From: Pseudomonas putida | GTDB lineage: Bacteria > Pseudomonadota > Gammaproteobacteria > Pseudomonadales > Pseudomonadaceae | NCBI RefSeq assembly: GCF_028682395.1 | Contig: NZ_JANHLC010000013.1 | Span: 1-64,000, forward strand | Direction: 5' to 3' | DNA length: 64,000 nt | Shown here: positions 45,314 through 56,993 of the stretch, piece by piece | Layout: each line of letters starts with the position of its first letter | How positions within the stretch are numbered: position 1 is the stretch's first letter | Program-made: the position numbers and the translations under genes | The notes under the pieces: generated by a model | Told to the model about the DNA's origin: nothing | The model's input: only the letters and a program-made list of their open reading frames with translations | The model's database searches: none

Positions 45314-46509
45314 TTGATTTCTGGCTCGCAGCAGGCCTGCTGTTACTGGTAGCCCTGAGTTTTCTGCTGATTCCGGTTTTGCGCGGCCGTCGTGCCCAGC
45401 GTGAAGAGGATCGTACCGCGCTGAACGTGGCGCTTTATCAGGAGCGCCTGGCTGAACTGCAGGCCCAGCAGGCCGAAGGCGTGCTGAGCGCCGAGCAGAT
45501 GGAAAGCGGCCGCGCCGAAGCGGCGCGCGAATTGCTGGCCGATACCGAGGGCGGCGAGCCGACCCGCGTGGCCCGCCTGGGCAAATGGTTTCCCGTGCTG
45601 GCCGCGGTACTGGTGCCGGTGGTGGGGCTGGGCTTGTACCTGCATTTCGGGGCGAGCGACAAGGTCCAACTGACCCAGGAGTTCTCCCAGCCGCCGACCT
45701 CCCTGGCGGACATGACCCAGCGCCTGGAGCGTGCTGCGCTGGCCCAACCGGATTCCGCCGAAGGCCTGTACTTCCTCGGGCGTGCCTATATGGCCCAGGA
45801 ACGGGCCGCCGAAGCGGCGAAAGTCTTTGAACGCGCCGCCGCCCTGGCCGGCCGTCAGCCGGAGCTGCTGGGCCAGTGGGCCCAGGCCCAGTATTTCGCC
45901 GACGGCAAGCAATGGTCCGACAAGCTTCAGGCGCTGACTGACGAAGCCCTGAAGGCCGATCCCAATGAAGTCACCAGCCTGGGTCTGCTCGGGATCGCGG
46001 CTTTTGAGGCCGAACGCTATCAGGACGCTATTGGCTACTGGGAGCGGCTGCTGGCCCTGCTGCCAGCAGGCGACAGTTCCGCTACGGCGTTGCAGGGCGG
46101 TATCGACAAGGCGCGCGAGAAACTCGGTGCCGGCGGTCAGGTAGCGGCAACGCCACCGGCCAAGGCGGCCGCAGTGCTCAAGGTCCGGGTCGACCTGGCG
46201 CCAGCGCTCAAGGCCAAGGTTCAGCCGGGCGACAGTGTGTTTATCTTCGCGCGCGCCGTGTCCGGCCCGCCAGCGCCATTGGCCGCCAAGCGTCTGACGG
46301 TGGCCGATCTGCCGGCCACGGTAGAGTTGGGCGATGCCGATGCAATGATGCCGCAACTGAAACTGTCGAACTTCCCTGAAGTCCAACTGATGGCACGGAT
46401 CTCCCGCGCCGGTCAGCCGACTGCCGGCGAGTGGGTCGGACGCAGCCAGCCATTGGCGAGCAGCACCACCGCGCAGCAGCAACTGATCATCGACAGCCCG
46501 GACCAATAA
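45310..46509 (+). CDS. ccmI: Cytochrome c maturation protein CcmI
   Basis: CcmI is a 399-residue apocytochrome c chaperone. It has an N-terminal transmembrane helix (about 3-20), a cytoplasmic loop with a leucine-rich coiled segment (LNVALYQERLAELQAQQAEG), a second transmembrane helix (about 96-113) and a periplasmic TPR domain (about 135-275, FLGRAYMAQERAAEAAKVFE). A C-terminal beta domain ends it. It closes the ccm operon. Confidence 0.95.
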   Translation: MIDFWLAAGLLLLVALSFLLIPVLRGRRAQREEDRTALNVALYQERLAELQAQQAEGVLSAEQMESGRAEAARELLADTEGGEPTRVARLGKWFPVLAAVLVPVVGLGLYLHFGASDKVQLTQEFSQPPTSLADMTQRLERAALAQPDSAEGLYFLGRAYMAQERAAEAAKVFERAAALAGRQPELLGQWAQAQYFADGKQWSDKLQALTDEALKADPNEVTSLGLLGIAAFEAERYQDAIGYWERLLALLPAGDSSATALQGGIDKAREKLGAGGQVAATPPAKAAAVLKVRVDLAPALKAKVQPGDSVFIFARAVSGPPAPLAAKRLTVADLPATVELGDADAMMPQLKLSNFPEVQLMARISRAGQPTAGEWVGRSQPLASSTTAQQQLIIDSPDQ

Positions 46510-46524
46510 CCTAGAGAAATCCTT

Positions 46525-46917
46525 ATGACCGCCATCGCTCGCATCACCCTGTTAAGTCTGGTTCTGGGGTTGAGCGCTTGTGCGGTCCAGCGGCCAGGCG
46601 CCCCCGGTGCGCCGCCGCTGCCACCGGCCACTCGGCCGACACTGCCGCCCTCGGTGCCGGACAAGCCCATTCCCCAGGCACCCAAGGCGCTGCCCCGCAC
46701 CTCCGCAACCTTCGCCCCGCCACCGGGCGGTGCCAGCCACTGGGATGCCCAGTTGGGTGTTTACGTGCTCGACACACAGCCCAATACCTTCTACCGCCAG
46801 CGCACCTACTACCGCTGGAGCAATGGCTGGAGCCGTTCGATCAGCCCGCAGGGACCGTGGGAAGAAACCAACATCAACGGTGTGCCCGCCGGACTGGGGC
46901 GCAAATTCGGACAGTGA
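46525..46917 (+). CDS. Small proline-rich lipoprotein
   Basis: This is a 130-residue predicted lipoprotein. The signal peptide ends in the lipobox LSAC with the lipidated cysteine at about residue 19. A proline-rich stretch (about 25-75) is followed by a compact domain with many aromatics (YVLDTQPNTFYRQRTYYRWS, then NGWSRSISPQGPWEE). It starts 15 bases after ccmI and is probably transcribed with it. Function is not known to me. Confidence 0.75.
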   Translation: MTAIARITLLSLVLGLSACAVQRPGAPGAPPLPPATRPTLPPSVPDKPIPQAPKALPRTSATFAPPPGGASHWDAQLGVYVLDTQPNTFYRQRTYYRWSNGWSRSISPQGPWEETNINGVPAGLGRKFGQ

Positions 46918-47088
46918 GGCCAGGGGCGAGACACAGAGACGACGGATGGCAGGTTTCCTGACCATCGACGTCGTGAGGGCTTTCTCTTCAGGGCAATGAT
47001 TTCAAGGTGTTGCGCGGTATTGCGAGTTGCTGGCCAAGGCGCTATCAACGCTGCGCGCTGTTCAGACCTTGCCCCTTTGGAGTTGCCT

Positions 47089-47487
47089 ATGCACAAGACT
47101 GCACTCAACCCGCCCACCGTCTTCAACACCCTGCAATACGGTTTCAGCCAGGCCATGGAGGTCCGAGGCGGGCGGCGGCTGTTGCTGTCCGGCCAGGTCG
47201 GCGTCGATGCCAACGAGCGCACCGTCGGCCCGGGTCTGCTGGAGCAGAGCCGGGCGGCGCTGGCAAATATTGCCACGCTGCTGGCGGAAGTGGGTGGGGG
47301 GTTGGAGCATGTGGTGATGCTGCGTATCTATATCGCCGAGTCAGCGCGCGAAGAGCAGGACGCCCTAGTCAGCGTGTTGCGCGAGTGCTTCCCGGTGGAT
47401 CCGCCGCCTTCTTCCTGGATCATCGTCAGTGGGTTGTCGTTGCCGCAATGGCTGATCGAAATCGAGGCCGAAGCGGCCTTGCCCTGA
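47089..47487 (+). CDS. RidA/YjgF family protein
   Basis: This is a 132-residue RidA-family protein, possibly an enamine/imine deaminase. Core sequence includes RLLLSGQVGVDANERTVGPG and ALANIATLLAEVGGGLEHVV. The usual C-terminal RidA signature is divergent (SSWIIVSGLSLPQWLIEIEA, in place of RxxVxV...P). It may therefore belong to one of the Rid subfamilies lacking the catalytic arginine. The ATG at 47089 follows TTTGGAG. Confidence 0.82.
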   Translation: MHKTALNPPTVFNTLQYGFSQAMEVRGGRRLLLSGQVGVDANERTVGPGLLEQSRAALANIATLLAEVGGGLEHVVMLRIYIAESAREEQDALVSVLRECFPVDPPPSSWIIVSGLSLPQWLIEIEAEAALP

Positions 47488-47496
47488 TCCTGGCAC

Positions 47497-47525
47497 ATAA
47501 AAAACACCCTGCGCAGGCAGGGTGT
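47497..47525 (-). terminator. Intrinsic terminator for sbp (minus strand)
   Basis: ACACCCTGC (47504-47512) and GCAGGGTGT (47517-47525) form a 9-bp stem with loop GCAG. The A-run at 47499-47504 reads as the T-tract on the minus strand. It lies just 10 bases after the ridA stop. Confidence 0.8.
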
Positions 47526-47546
47526 CGGATGGAGGTATTTGCCTTA

Positions 47547-47577
47547 CCTGTAGGCAGCAGCGCCTACAGGTTTTTTT
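47547..47577 (+). terminator. Intrinsic terminator for ridA (plus strand)
   Basis: CCTGTAGGC (47547-47555) and GCCTACAGG (47562-47570) form a 9-bp stem with a 6-nt loop, followed by seven T (47571-47577). It stands just before the sbp stop codon on the other strand. Confidence 0.9.
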
Positions 47578-47585
47578 GGGCGGGC

Positions 47586-48581
47586 TTACTGGGCGTAGAT
47601 CTGGTCGAACACGCCACCATCATTGAAGTGGGTCTTCTGCACGGTGCGCCAGTCACCAAAGGTCTTCTCTACCGAGAGGAAGTCGACTTTCGGGAAGCGG
47701 TCGGTGTACTTGGCCAATACGTTCGGGTCACGTGGACGCAAATAGTTGTTGGCGGCGATTTCCTGGCCTTCCGGAGACCAGAGGTACTTCAGGTACGCCT
47801 CGGCGACGGCGCGGGTGCCTTTCTTGTCGACGACTTTGTCGACCACGGTTACCGGCGGCTCGGCTTCGGCGGAAACGCTTGGGTAGATCACCTCGAACTG
47901 ATCGCGACCGAACTCGCGCGCGATCATCTCGGCTTCGTTTTCGAAGGTCACCAGCACGTCGCCGATCTGGTTGGTCATAAAGGTGGTGGTCGCTGCGCGG
48001 CCACCGGTATCGAGCACCGGCGCCTGCTTGAACAGTTTGCCGACAAAGTCCTTGGCCTTGTTTTCATCGCCGCCGTTCTTCAGCACATAGCCCCAGGCGG
48101 ACAGGTAGGTGTAGCGGCCGTTACCCGAGGTTTTCGGGTTGGGTACGATCACTTGCACGCCATCCTTGAGCAGGTCGGGCCAGTCTTTCAGAGCCTTGGG
48201 GTTGCCCTTGCGCACGATAAACACCGTGGCGGAGGTGAACGGTGCGCTGTTGTTCGGTAGGCGGGTGACCCAGTTGTCCGGGACCAGTTTGCCGTTGTCG
48301 ACCAGGGCGTTGATATCAGTGGCCATGTTCATGGTAATGACATCGGCTGGCAGCCCGTCGATCACCGAACGCGCTTGCTTGCTCGAGCCGCCGAAGGACA
48401 TCTGCAGGGCGATATTTTCCTTGTGCTCGGCCTGCCAGTGTTTCTGGAACGCGGCGTTGTAATCCTTGTAGAAGTCGCGCATCACGTCGTAGGACACGTT
48501 CAGCAGGGTCGGTGCGGCCTGGGCCATGCTGCCCAAAGCCAGGCCTGCGGCGAGAAGAGAGGCACTAACGAGTTTTTTCAC
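47586..48581 (-). CDS. sbp: Periplasmic sulfate-binding protein
   Basis: This is a 331-residue ABC-transporter solute-binding protein. The signal peptide covers about 1-22 (cleavage near AQA). Family sequences include LLNVSYDVMRDFYKDYNAAF, MSFGGSSKQARSVIDGLPAD, VPNPKTSGNGRYTYLSAWGY and LRPRDPNVLAKY, matching Sbp rather than CysP. It starts with GTG at 48581 after AAGGAT. No cysTWA permease genes adjoin it, so the transporter must be encoded elsewhere. Expression probably follows sulfur status (CysB), which is inferred. Confidence 0.94.
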   Translation of the reverse strand: MKKLVSASLLAAGLALGSMAQAAPTLLNVSYDVMRDFYKDYNAAFQKHWQAEHKENIALQMSFGGSSKQARSVIDGLPADVITMNMATDINALVDNGKLVPDNWVTRLPNNSAPFTSATVFIVRKGNPKALKDWPDLLKDGVQVIVPNPKTSGNGRYTYLSAWGYVLKNGGDENKAKDFVGKLFKQAPVLDTGGRAATTTFMTNQIGDVLVTFENEAEMIAREFGRDQFEVIYPSVSAEAEPPVTVVDKVVDKKGTRAVAEAYLKYLWSPEGQEIAANNYLRPRDPNVLAKYTDRFPKVDFLSVEKTFGDWRTVQKTHFNDGGVFDQIYAQ

Positions 48582-48626
48582 TGCGCGATCCTTGTTGTAG
48601 TTGGAAATGAGGGCAATTTGCCAGTG

Positions 48627-48655
48627 ACTATAGCGGGCCTTGCATAGTCGTTTAA
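48627..48655 (-). promoter_or_regulatory. Possible sbp promoter
   Basis: On the minus strand TTAAAC (48650-48655) and TATAGT (48627-48632) are 17 bases apart. The -10 is five of six and the -35 is weak, as expected for an activator-dependent gene. It lies 46 bases before the sbp start. Confidence 0.35.
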
Positions 48656-48674
48656 AGATTAAAAAGTACTGTGC

Positions 48675-49499
48675 TTATTCCAATTTCTTAAATAGCGCAT
48701 TTCCGCATCGCGAGCAGTAGGCCGCGTGCTGTTCGTGCTGCTTTTTACGGCACACCGGGCAGTCGTGCTTGAGCTCTTCGCCGCGCATGGCGTTGGCCAG
48801 TTCGGCCGTAAAGATCCCCGTCGGCACGGCGATAACCGAGTAGCCGGTGATCATCACCATGGAGGAGATGACCTGACCCAGCGGCGTCTTGGGCACGATA
48901 TCGCCGAAGCCGACCGTGGTGAGGGTCACGATAGCCCAGTAGATGCCGACGGGAATGCTGGTAAAGCCGTGTTCCGGGCCTTCGACCACGTACATCAGGG
49001 TGCCGAATACGGTGACCAGGGTCGAGACGCTGGCCAGGAAGACGATGATTTTCTGCTTGCTGCCCCGCAGTGCCGACAGCAGGTAATGGGCCTGCTTGAG
49101 GTAGGGCCCTAGCTTGAGTACGCGAAAGATGCGCAGCATGCGGATGATACGGATGATCAACAGGTACTGGGCGTCACTGTAATACAGGGCGAGGATCCCC
49201 GGCACGATGGCCAGCAGGTCGACCAACCCATAGAAGCTGAACGCATAGCGCAATGGTTTGGGCGAGCAATAGAGCCGTAGGCCATATTCGATGGCGAAGA
49301 CCAGGGTAAAGCCCCATTCGATATAGGCCAGCAGCTTGGCGTAGTCGCGGTGGATGCTGTCGATGCTGTCGACCACCACCACTGCCAGGCTGGCCAGGAT
49401 AATCAGGAGCAGGGTGCTGTCAAAGCGCCTTCCCGCCAGGGTATCGGTCTGGAAGATCACGACGTAAAGACGTTGGCGCCAATCGGTGTTGCGGCTCAT
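48675..49499 (-). CDS. Voltage-gated-type potassium channel with C-terminal zinc ribbon
   Basis: This is a 274-residue ion channel with six transmembrane segments. The S4-like helix has regularly spaced arginines (LIIRIIRMLRIFRVLKLGPY), and the pore has the K+ selectivity filter TLTTVGFGD. The cytoplasmic tail ends in two Cys-x2-Cys pairs (CPVC about 15 residues before CSRC), a likely zinc ribbon. The ATG at 49499 was chosen over an upstream frame start at 49553, whose 18 extra residues are unlike the family. Family is clear; ligand or gating signal is unknown. Confidence 0.87.
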   Translation of the reverse strand: MSRNTDWRQRLYVVIFQTDTLAGRRFDSTLLLIILASLAVVVVDSIDSIHRDYAKLLAYIEWGFTLVFAIEYGLRLYCSPKPLRYAFSFYGLVDLLAIVPGILALYYSDAQYLLIIRIIRMLRIFRVLKLGPYLKQAHYLLSALRGSKQKIIVFLASVSTLVTVFGTLMYVVEGPEHGFTSIPVGIYWAIVTLTTVGFGDIVPKTPLGQVISSMVMITGYSVIAVPTGIFTAELANAMRGEELKHDCPVCRKKQHEQHAAYCSRCGNALFKKLE

Positions 49500-49542
49500 A
49501 GCACAGGGGGGTCCAAGCGGGGTGTGTGGCAAGCCTGGGCGA

Positions 49543-50454
49543 TTAACGGTCAATGCGCAAGCCAGCCACGGTCGCCGGTTTGTCCTTCACGGGGCAGAAC
49601 AGCCGGGCGCTGGCACGGGCCAGCCAGCAGGCCAGAATAAAGGGCGCGGTCAGGGCCGGCAGGCCGAGGCTGGCAAAGCCGGGCGCCAGCAGGATGGCCA
49701 GGGTTATACCGCTCAGCGGCCACCAGGGCCGGCGGCTGACCTGGCTCAATGCCAGGGCGGCCAGCGCCGGGTTGTAGCCGGTGAGGCCGAGCAGGGCACC
49801 CTGGGCATCGTGGTAGAGCACGCCGAACGCCAGCCCGGCAGCGGAGCCGCACAGCGCCCAGAACGCCGCCCGACGGCTGGCCAGGAATAGGCCGAGGACA
49901 ATCAGGCCGCCGGCCAGGGGCCGCTCCAGCAGCATGATCTGGCCCAGGCCCTGGAACAGCGCCGCCAGCAGGTTGGGCCCACTGATGGCGAGTGTTGAGG
50001 GACTGCTGGCAGGCTGCACCTCTGCGAGACTCAACAAGAGCCAGGCAAGGGCTACGAACGGGGTGGTATAGGTCGGCAGGCTGGCGGGATCGCGTGCGCG
50101 CTTGAACCATTGCTGGGTGAAGATCGCGCTCAGGCCGCCGGCGGCGATGATCAGTGGCCAGAGCAGGACGGACCAGGCCAGTTGCTGGCTGAGCAGTAGG
50201 CCTAGCAACACGCCGTTGTAACTGTAGAGCCCGGCCTGGCGTTCGGCCTTGGCATAGCCGCGCCGCTGGGCGGTCAGCAGGCCGGCGACGCCACCCAGCA
50301 GCGCGCCGCCGAGCAGGCTCGGGGCGCTGAAAAGAATGGCCAGTAGGCAGAGCAGGCCACACAGGGGGTGGCGCTGGAGAAAAATCTGGCTAAAGCCGTT
50401 GAGCAGGGCTGTGGCCCAGTCGGGGCAGTGCTGGTTGAAATGGTGTGAATACAT
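49543..50454 (-). CDS. Urea transporter
   Basis: This is a 303-residue polytopic membrane protein of the urea transporter (UT/Yut) family, with about ten hydrophobic segments in two pseudo-repeats. Family features are the N-terminal FSQIFLQRHPLCGLLCLLAI and the loop GLYSYNGVLLGLLLSQQLAW, plus its second-half counterpart LGLTGYNPALAALALSQVSR. The context fits: the region encodes allantoate and ureidoglycolate breakdown, which release urea. Confidence 0.88.
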   Translation of the reverse strand: MYSHHFNQHCPDWATALLNGFSQIFLQRHPLCGLLCLLAILFSAPSLLGGALLGGVAGLLTAQRRGYAKAERQAGLYSYNGVLLGLLLSQQLAWSVLLWPLIIAAGGLSAIFTQQWFKRARDPASLPTYTTPFVALAWLLLSLAEVQPASSPSTLAISGPNLLAALFQGLGQIMLLERPLAGGLIVLGLFLASRRAAFWALCGSAAGLAFGVLYHDAQGALLGLTGYNPALAALALSQVSRRPWWPLSGITLAILLAPGFASLGLPALTAPFILACWLARASARLFCPVKDKPATVAGLRIDR

Positions 50455-50478
50455 GAAGGGCGCGTCTGGGGAATGGAG

Positions 50479-50540
50479 AGCGGCTCGCGGGCCCTTTCGT
50501 GCCTACCGATGCGGTGAGGCGCGAGCGGGCTCGCGAGACT
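50479..50540 (-). repeat. REP-like palindromic element between pyk and the urea transporter gene
   Basis: The palindrome GCGAGCGGGCTCGC (50521-50534) and the related GCGGCTCGCGGGC (50480-50492) resemble Pseudomonas REP units. The element follows the pyk stop directly in the direction of transcription. Confidence 0.5.
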
Positions 50541-50542
50541 TT

Positions 50543-51954
50543 TTAGACCAGGGTTTCGATACGCAGCGAATTGGTCGAACCCGGCTGGCCAAACGGCACG
50601 CCGGCCGTAATCAGCAAGGTATCGCCGCGCTTGGCGAGGCCCTGGGCCTGGGCGATTTCCAGGGCGGTGGAGCAGATTTCGTCGACCTGGCGCAAACGGT
50701 CATTGACCACCGAATGCACGCCCCAGGCCACGCTCAGGCGCCGTGCGGTCTGCAGATTGGGCGTCAGGTTGAGGATCGGCACCGCCGGCCGTTCGCGGGC
50801 GGCGCGCAGGGTGGAACTGCCCGATTCGCTGTAGTTGACCAGCACCGCGACCGGCAGGATCCGGCTGATCCGACGGATCGCGCAACTGATGGCGTCCGAC
50901 ACCGTGGCTTCGGCCTGGGGCCGGCTGACATCGAGCTGGTTCTGGTAGTCGGGGCCGCTTTCGACCTGGCGAATGATCTTGCTCATCATCTGCACCGCTT
51001 CTAGCGGGTAGTCGCCCGAGGCGGTTTCGGCCGAGAGCATCACGGCATCGGCGCCTTCGGCCACGGCATTGGCCACGTCGGTGACTTCCGCTCGCGTGGG
51101 GGCCGGGGAAAAGCGCATCGACTCGAGCATTTGGGTCGCGACCACCACCGGCTTGCCGAGTTGGCGGCAGGTGCTGATGATGTTTTTCTGGATTTGCGGC
51201 ACGCTTTCGGCCGGCACTTCGACGCCCAGGTCGCCACGGGCCACCATGATGGCGTCGCTGAGCTCGGCGATTTCACGCAGGCGTTCGACTGCCGAGGGTT
51301 TCTCGATCTTGGCCATCAGGTAGGCCTTGTCGCCAATCAGCGTGCGGGCTTCGAGCATGTCTTCCGGGCGCTGGACAAACGACAGCGCCACCCAGTCCAC
51401 ACCCAGCTCCAGGCCGAAATTCAGGTCACGGCGATCCTTGGCGGTCAGCGGGCTGAGTTCCAGCAGGGCCTGGGGCACGTTGACGCCCTTGCGATCGGAC
51501 AGCTCGCCGCCATTGAGTACGGTGGTGTCGATGGCGTCGGCGTATTTGGTGGTCACTTTCAGGCGCAGGCGGCCGTCATCGACCAGCAGTTCCATGCCCG
51601 GCTCCAGTGCCGCGATGATCTCCGGGTGAGGCAGGTTGACACGGTGCACGTCGCCGGGCGTCGGATCCAGGTCCAGGCGCAGGGCCTGGCCGCGAACCAG
51701 TTGCACCTTGCCCTCGGCCAGGCGCCCCACGCGCAGCTTTGGCCCTTGCAGGTCCATCAGGATGCCCAGCGGGTAGTTGAGTTGGCGCTCGACTTCACGG
51801 ATCCACTGGAAGCGCTGGGCGTGGTCGGCATGTTCGCCGTGGCTGAAGTTGAGGCGGAAAATATTCACGCCGGCTTCCACCAGCTCGCGGATATCCTCGA
51901 TGCCATGGGTGGCTGGACCGAGGGTGGCGAGGATCTTGACCTTTTTATTCGGTG

Positions 51955-51958
<4 letters not shown>
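50543..51958 (-). CDS. pyk: Pyruvate kinase
   Basis: This is a 471-residue pyruvate kinase. N-terminal KILATLGPATHGIEDIRELV, GVNIFRLNFSHGEHADH and the signature AYLMAKIEKPSAVERLREIA, which carries the catalytic lysine, are clear. IMVARGDLGVEVP and the C-terminal NYSESGSSTLRAARERPAVP also fit. It lies at the end of the gcl-hyi-glxR-ttuD operon and overlaps ttuD by 4 bases. It therefore converts the phosphoenolpyruvate formed from 2-phosphoglycerate (via enolase encoded elsewhere) to pyruvate. Confidence 0.95.
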
Positions 51959-53229
<1,271 letters not shown>

Positions 53230-53268
53230 GGCGGGCTCCCGGATTTATTGTTTTTGGAGGTGGCGCGA

Positions 53269-53331
53269 GGGTCTGGGGCAATCGCGAGCCCGGCAGCGCC
53301 AATAGGCGCGGGCTGGCTCGCGATCAGACCC
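53269..53331. repeat. Nested inverted repeat (REP-like) between glxR and ttuD
   Basis: Three nested stems: GGGTCTG (53269-53275) with CAGACCC (53325-53331), ATCGCGAGCC (53281-53290) with GGCTCGCGAT (53315-53324), and GCGCC (53296-53300) with GGCGC (53305-53309) around AATA. All arms are perfect. The GGCTCGCGAT core resembles Pseudomonas REP sequences. Confidence 0.8.
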
Positions 53332-53334
53332 GGC

Positions 53335-54225
53335 TTACTGCTCGCGAATCGAGAAGTTCGCCATGTGTTCCAGGCCCTTGATCAGTGCCGAGTGGTCCCA
53401 GTTCGCGCCGCCGATGGCCGCGCAGGTGCTGAAGACCTGTTGTGCGTTGGCGGTGTTGGGCAGGTTGATGCCCAGCTCGCGTGCACCGGCCAGGGCCAGG
53501 TTGAGGTCCTTCTGGTGCAGGTTGATTCGAAAGCCCGGATCGAAAGTGCCCTTGATCATGCGCTCGCCGTGGACTTCGAGGATACGCGAGGAGGCAAAGC
53601 CGCCCATCAGCGCTTCACGCACCTTCGCCGGGTCAGCACCGTTCTTCGCGGCGAACAGCAGGGCTTCGGCCACCGCCTGGATGTTGAGTGCGACGATGAT
53701 CTGGTTGGCGACCTTGGCGGTCTGGCCGTCGCCATTGCCACCGACCAGGGTGATGTTCTTGCCCATGTTCTGGAACAGCGGCAGGGCGCGGGCATAGGCC
53801 TGGCTATCGCCGCCGACCATGATGCTCAGGGACGCGGCCTTGGCCCCGACTTCGCCGCCGGAGACCGGCGCGTCGAGGTACTGGGCGCCGGTGGCGTTGA
53901 CTTTCTGGGCGAAGGCTTTGGTCGCGGAAGGCGAGATCGAACTCATGTCGATCACGATCTTGTTCGGCCCCAGGCCTTCGGCTACGCCATTGGCGCTGAA
54001 CAGCACGTCTTCGACATGGGGGGTGTCGGGGACCATGATGATAATGAATTCAGCTTCCTGGGCCACTTCCTTCGGATTGGCCAAGGCGATGCCGCCGGCG
54101 GCGATCAGGTCAGCCGGTGGCGCGTCGCGCTGGGACGACAGAAACAGGCTGTGACCTGCTTTCTGCAGGTTGGATGCCATGGGATGGCCCATGATGCCGG
54201 TGCCGATAAAACCGATTTTAGCCAT
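53335..54225 (-). CDS. glxR: 2-hydroxy-3-oxopropionate (tartronate semialdehyde) reductase
   Basis: This is a 296-residue beta-hydroxyacid dehydrogenase. The N-terminal NAD(P) motif is IGFIGTGIMGHPMASNL. The substrate signature is DAPVSGGEVGAKAASLSI, and KVANQIIVALNIQAVAEAL holds the catalytic lysine. Position after gcl and hyi identifies tartronate semialdehyde as the substrate. The start follows AAAAGAGGAC on the minus strand. Confidence 0.94.
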   Translation of the reverse strand: MAKIGFIGTGIMGHPMASNLQKAGHSLFLSSQRDAPPADLIAAGGIALANPKEVAQEAEFIIIMVPDTPHVEDVLFSANGVAEGLGPNKIVIDMSSISPSATKAFAQKVNATGAQYLDAPVSGGEVGAKAASLSIMVGGDSQAYARALPLFQNMGKNITLVGGNGDGQTAKVANQIIVALNIQAVAEALLFAAKNGADPAKVREALMGGFASSRILEVHGERMIKGTFDPGFRINLHQKDLNLALAGARELGINLPNTANAQQVFSTCAAIGGANWDHSALIKGLEHMANFSIREQ

Positions 54226-54332
54226 GAGTAAGTCCTCTTTTTATTGGGTGCCGCGCGAGCGAGCGGGATTGCGCTCAGCGCTGTTCAGATGGATCGCTGT
54301 CGCGCGTTCGCGCCTGCCGGGAATGGGGCGCG

Positions 54333-55115
54333 TTAGATTGCGTTGTGGCTTTTCAGCCAACCCAGACCCGCTTCGGTGGTGGTCAACGGTTTGTATTCGC
54401 AGCCGACCCAGCCCTGGTAGCCGATGCGGTCCAGGTGTTCGAACAGGAAGCGGTAGTTGATCTCGCCTGTGCCGGGTTCGTTGCGGCCCGGGTTGTCGGC
54501 GAGCTGGATATGGTTGATCTCGCCCAGGTGGTTGGCCATGGTCCGCGCCAGGTCACCTTCCATGATTTGCATGTGGTAGATGTCGTACTGCAGGAACAGG
54601 TTGGCGCTGGCGACCTGTTCGCGAATCGCCAGGGCCTGGCGGGTGTTGTTCAGGTAGAAGCCGGGGATGTCGCGGGTGTTGATTGCTTCCATCACCAGCT
54701 TGATGCCGGCGGCCTGGAGTTTGTCGGCGGCGTACTTGAGGTTGTCGACAAAGGTTTTTTCCACCAGGGCGTCATCCACGCCTTGCGGGCGGATACCGGC
54801 CAGGCAGTTGACCTGGGTATTGCCCAGCACCTGGGCGTAGGCGATGGCCAGAGTGACGCCGGCGCGGAATTCTTCGATGCGGTCGGGGTGGCAGGCCAGG
54901 CCGCGTTCGCCCTTGGCCCAATCGCCGGCCGGCAGGTTGAACAGCACCTGGGTCAGGCCATGGGCGTCAAGTTGCGCCTTGAGCTCGGCGGAGTTGTATT
55001 CGTAGGGGAAGAGGTACTCGACACCACTGAAGCCGGCCTCGGCGGCGGCTTTGAAGCGGGCCAGGAAATCCTGTTCGGTGAACAGCATGGACAGGTTGGC
55101 AGCAAAACGCGGCAT
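54333..55115 (-). CDS. hyi: Hydroxypyruvate isomerase
   Basis: This is a 260-residue TIM-barrel enzyme of the Hyi/AP-endonuclease-2 family. It has MPRFAANLSMLFTEQDFLAR, FSGVEYLFPYEYNSAEL, LVMEAINTRDIPGFYL with a catalytic glutamate, LQYDIYHMQIMEGD and GCEYKP with the second glutamate. It interconverts hydroxypyruvate and tartronate semialdehyde. A strong hairpin separates it from gcl upstream. Confidence 0.94.
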   Translation of the reverse strand: MPRFAANLSMLFTEQDFLARFKAAAEAGFSGVEYLFPYEYNSAELKAQLDAHGLTQVLFNLPAGDWAKGERGLACHPDRIEEFRAGVTLAIAYAQVLGNTQVNCLAGIRPQGVDDALVEKTFVDNLKYAADKLQAAGIKLVMEAINTRDIPGFYLNNTRQALAIREQVASANLFLQYDIYHMQIMEGDLARTMANHLGEINHIQLADNPGRNEPGTGEINYRFLFEHLDRIGYQGWVGCEYKPLTTTEAGLGWLKSHNAI

Positions 55116-55141
55116 GGTGGTCTCCTGTAAAGCGGCTGAAT

Positions 55142-55173
55142 CCGTGGCCGCCGCCCAGGGCAGGCGGCCACGG
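55142..55173 (-). repeat. Strong intercistronic hairpin between gcl and hyi
   Basis: CCGTGGCCGCC (55142-55152) and GGCGGCCACGG (55163-55173) form a perfect 11-bp stem with a 10-nt loop, without a T-tract. It lies 8 bases after the gcl stop. It may protect the gcl mRNA 3' end or partly terminate. Confidence 0.75.
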
Positions 55174-55181
55174 TAGAGGGA

Positions 55182-56957
<1,776 letters not shown>

Positions 56958-56983
56958 GGTTTTGTGCCTCTTACGTTTTGTAA

Positions 56984-56993
56984 TTGTATACAA
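56984..56993. promoter_or_regulatory. Operator-like palindrome TTGTATACAA near gcl
   Basis: A perfect 10-bp palindrome, 27 bases before the gcl start on the minus strand. An identical copy lies at 57123-57132. The form resembles GntR-family operators. Confidence 0.65.
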
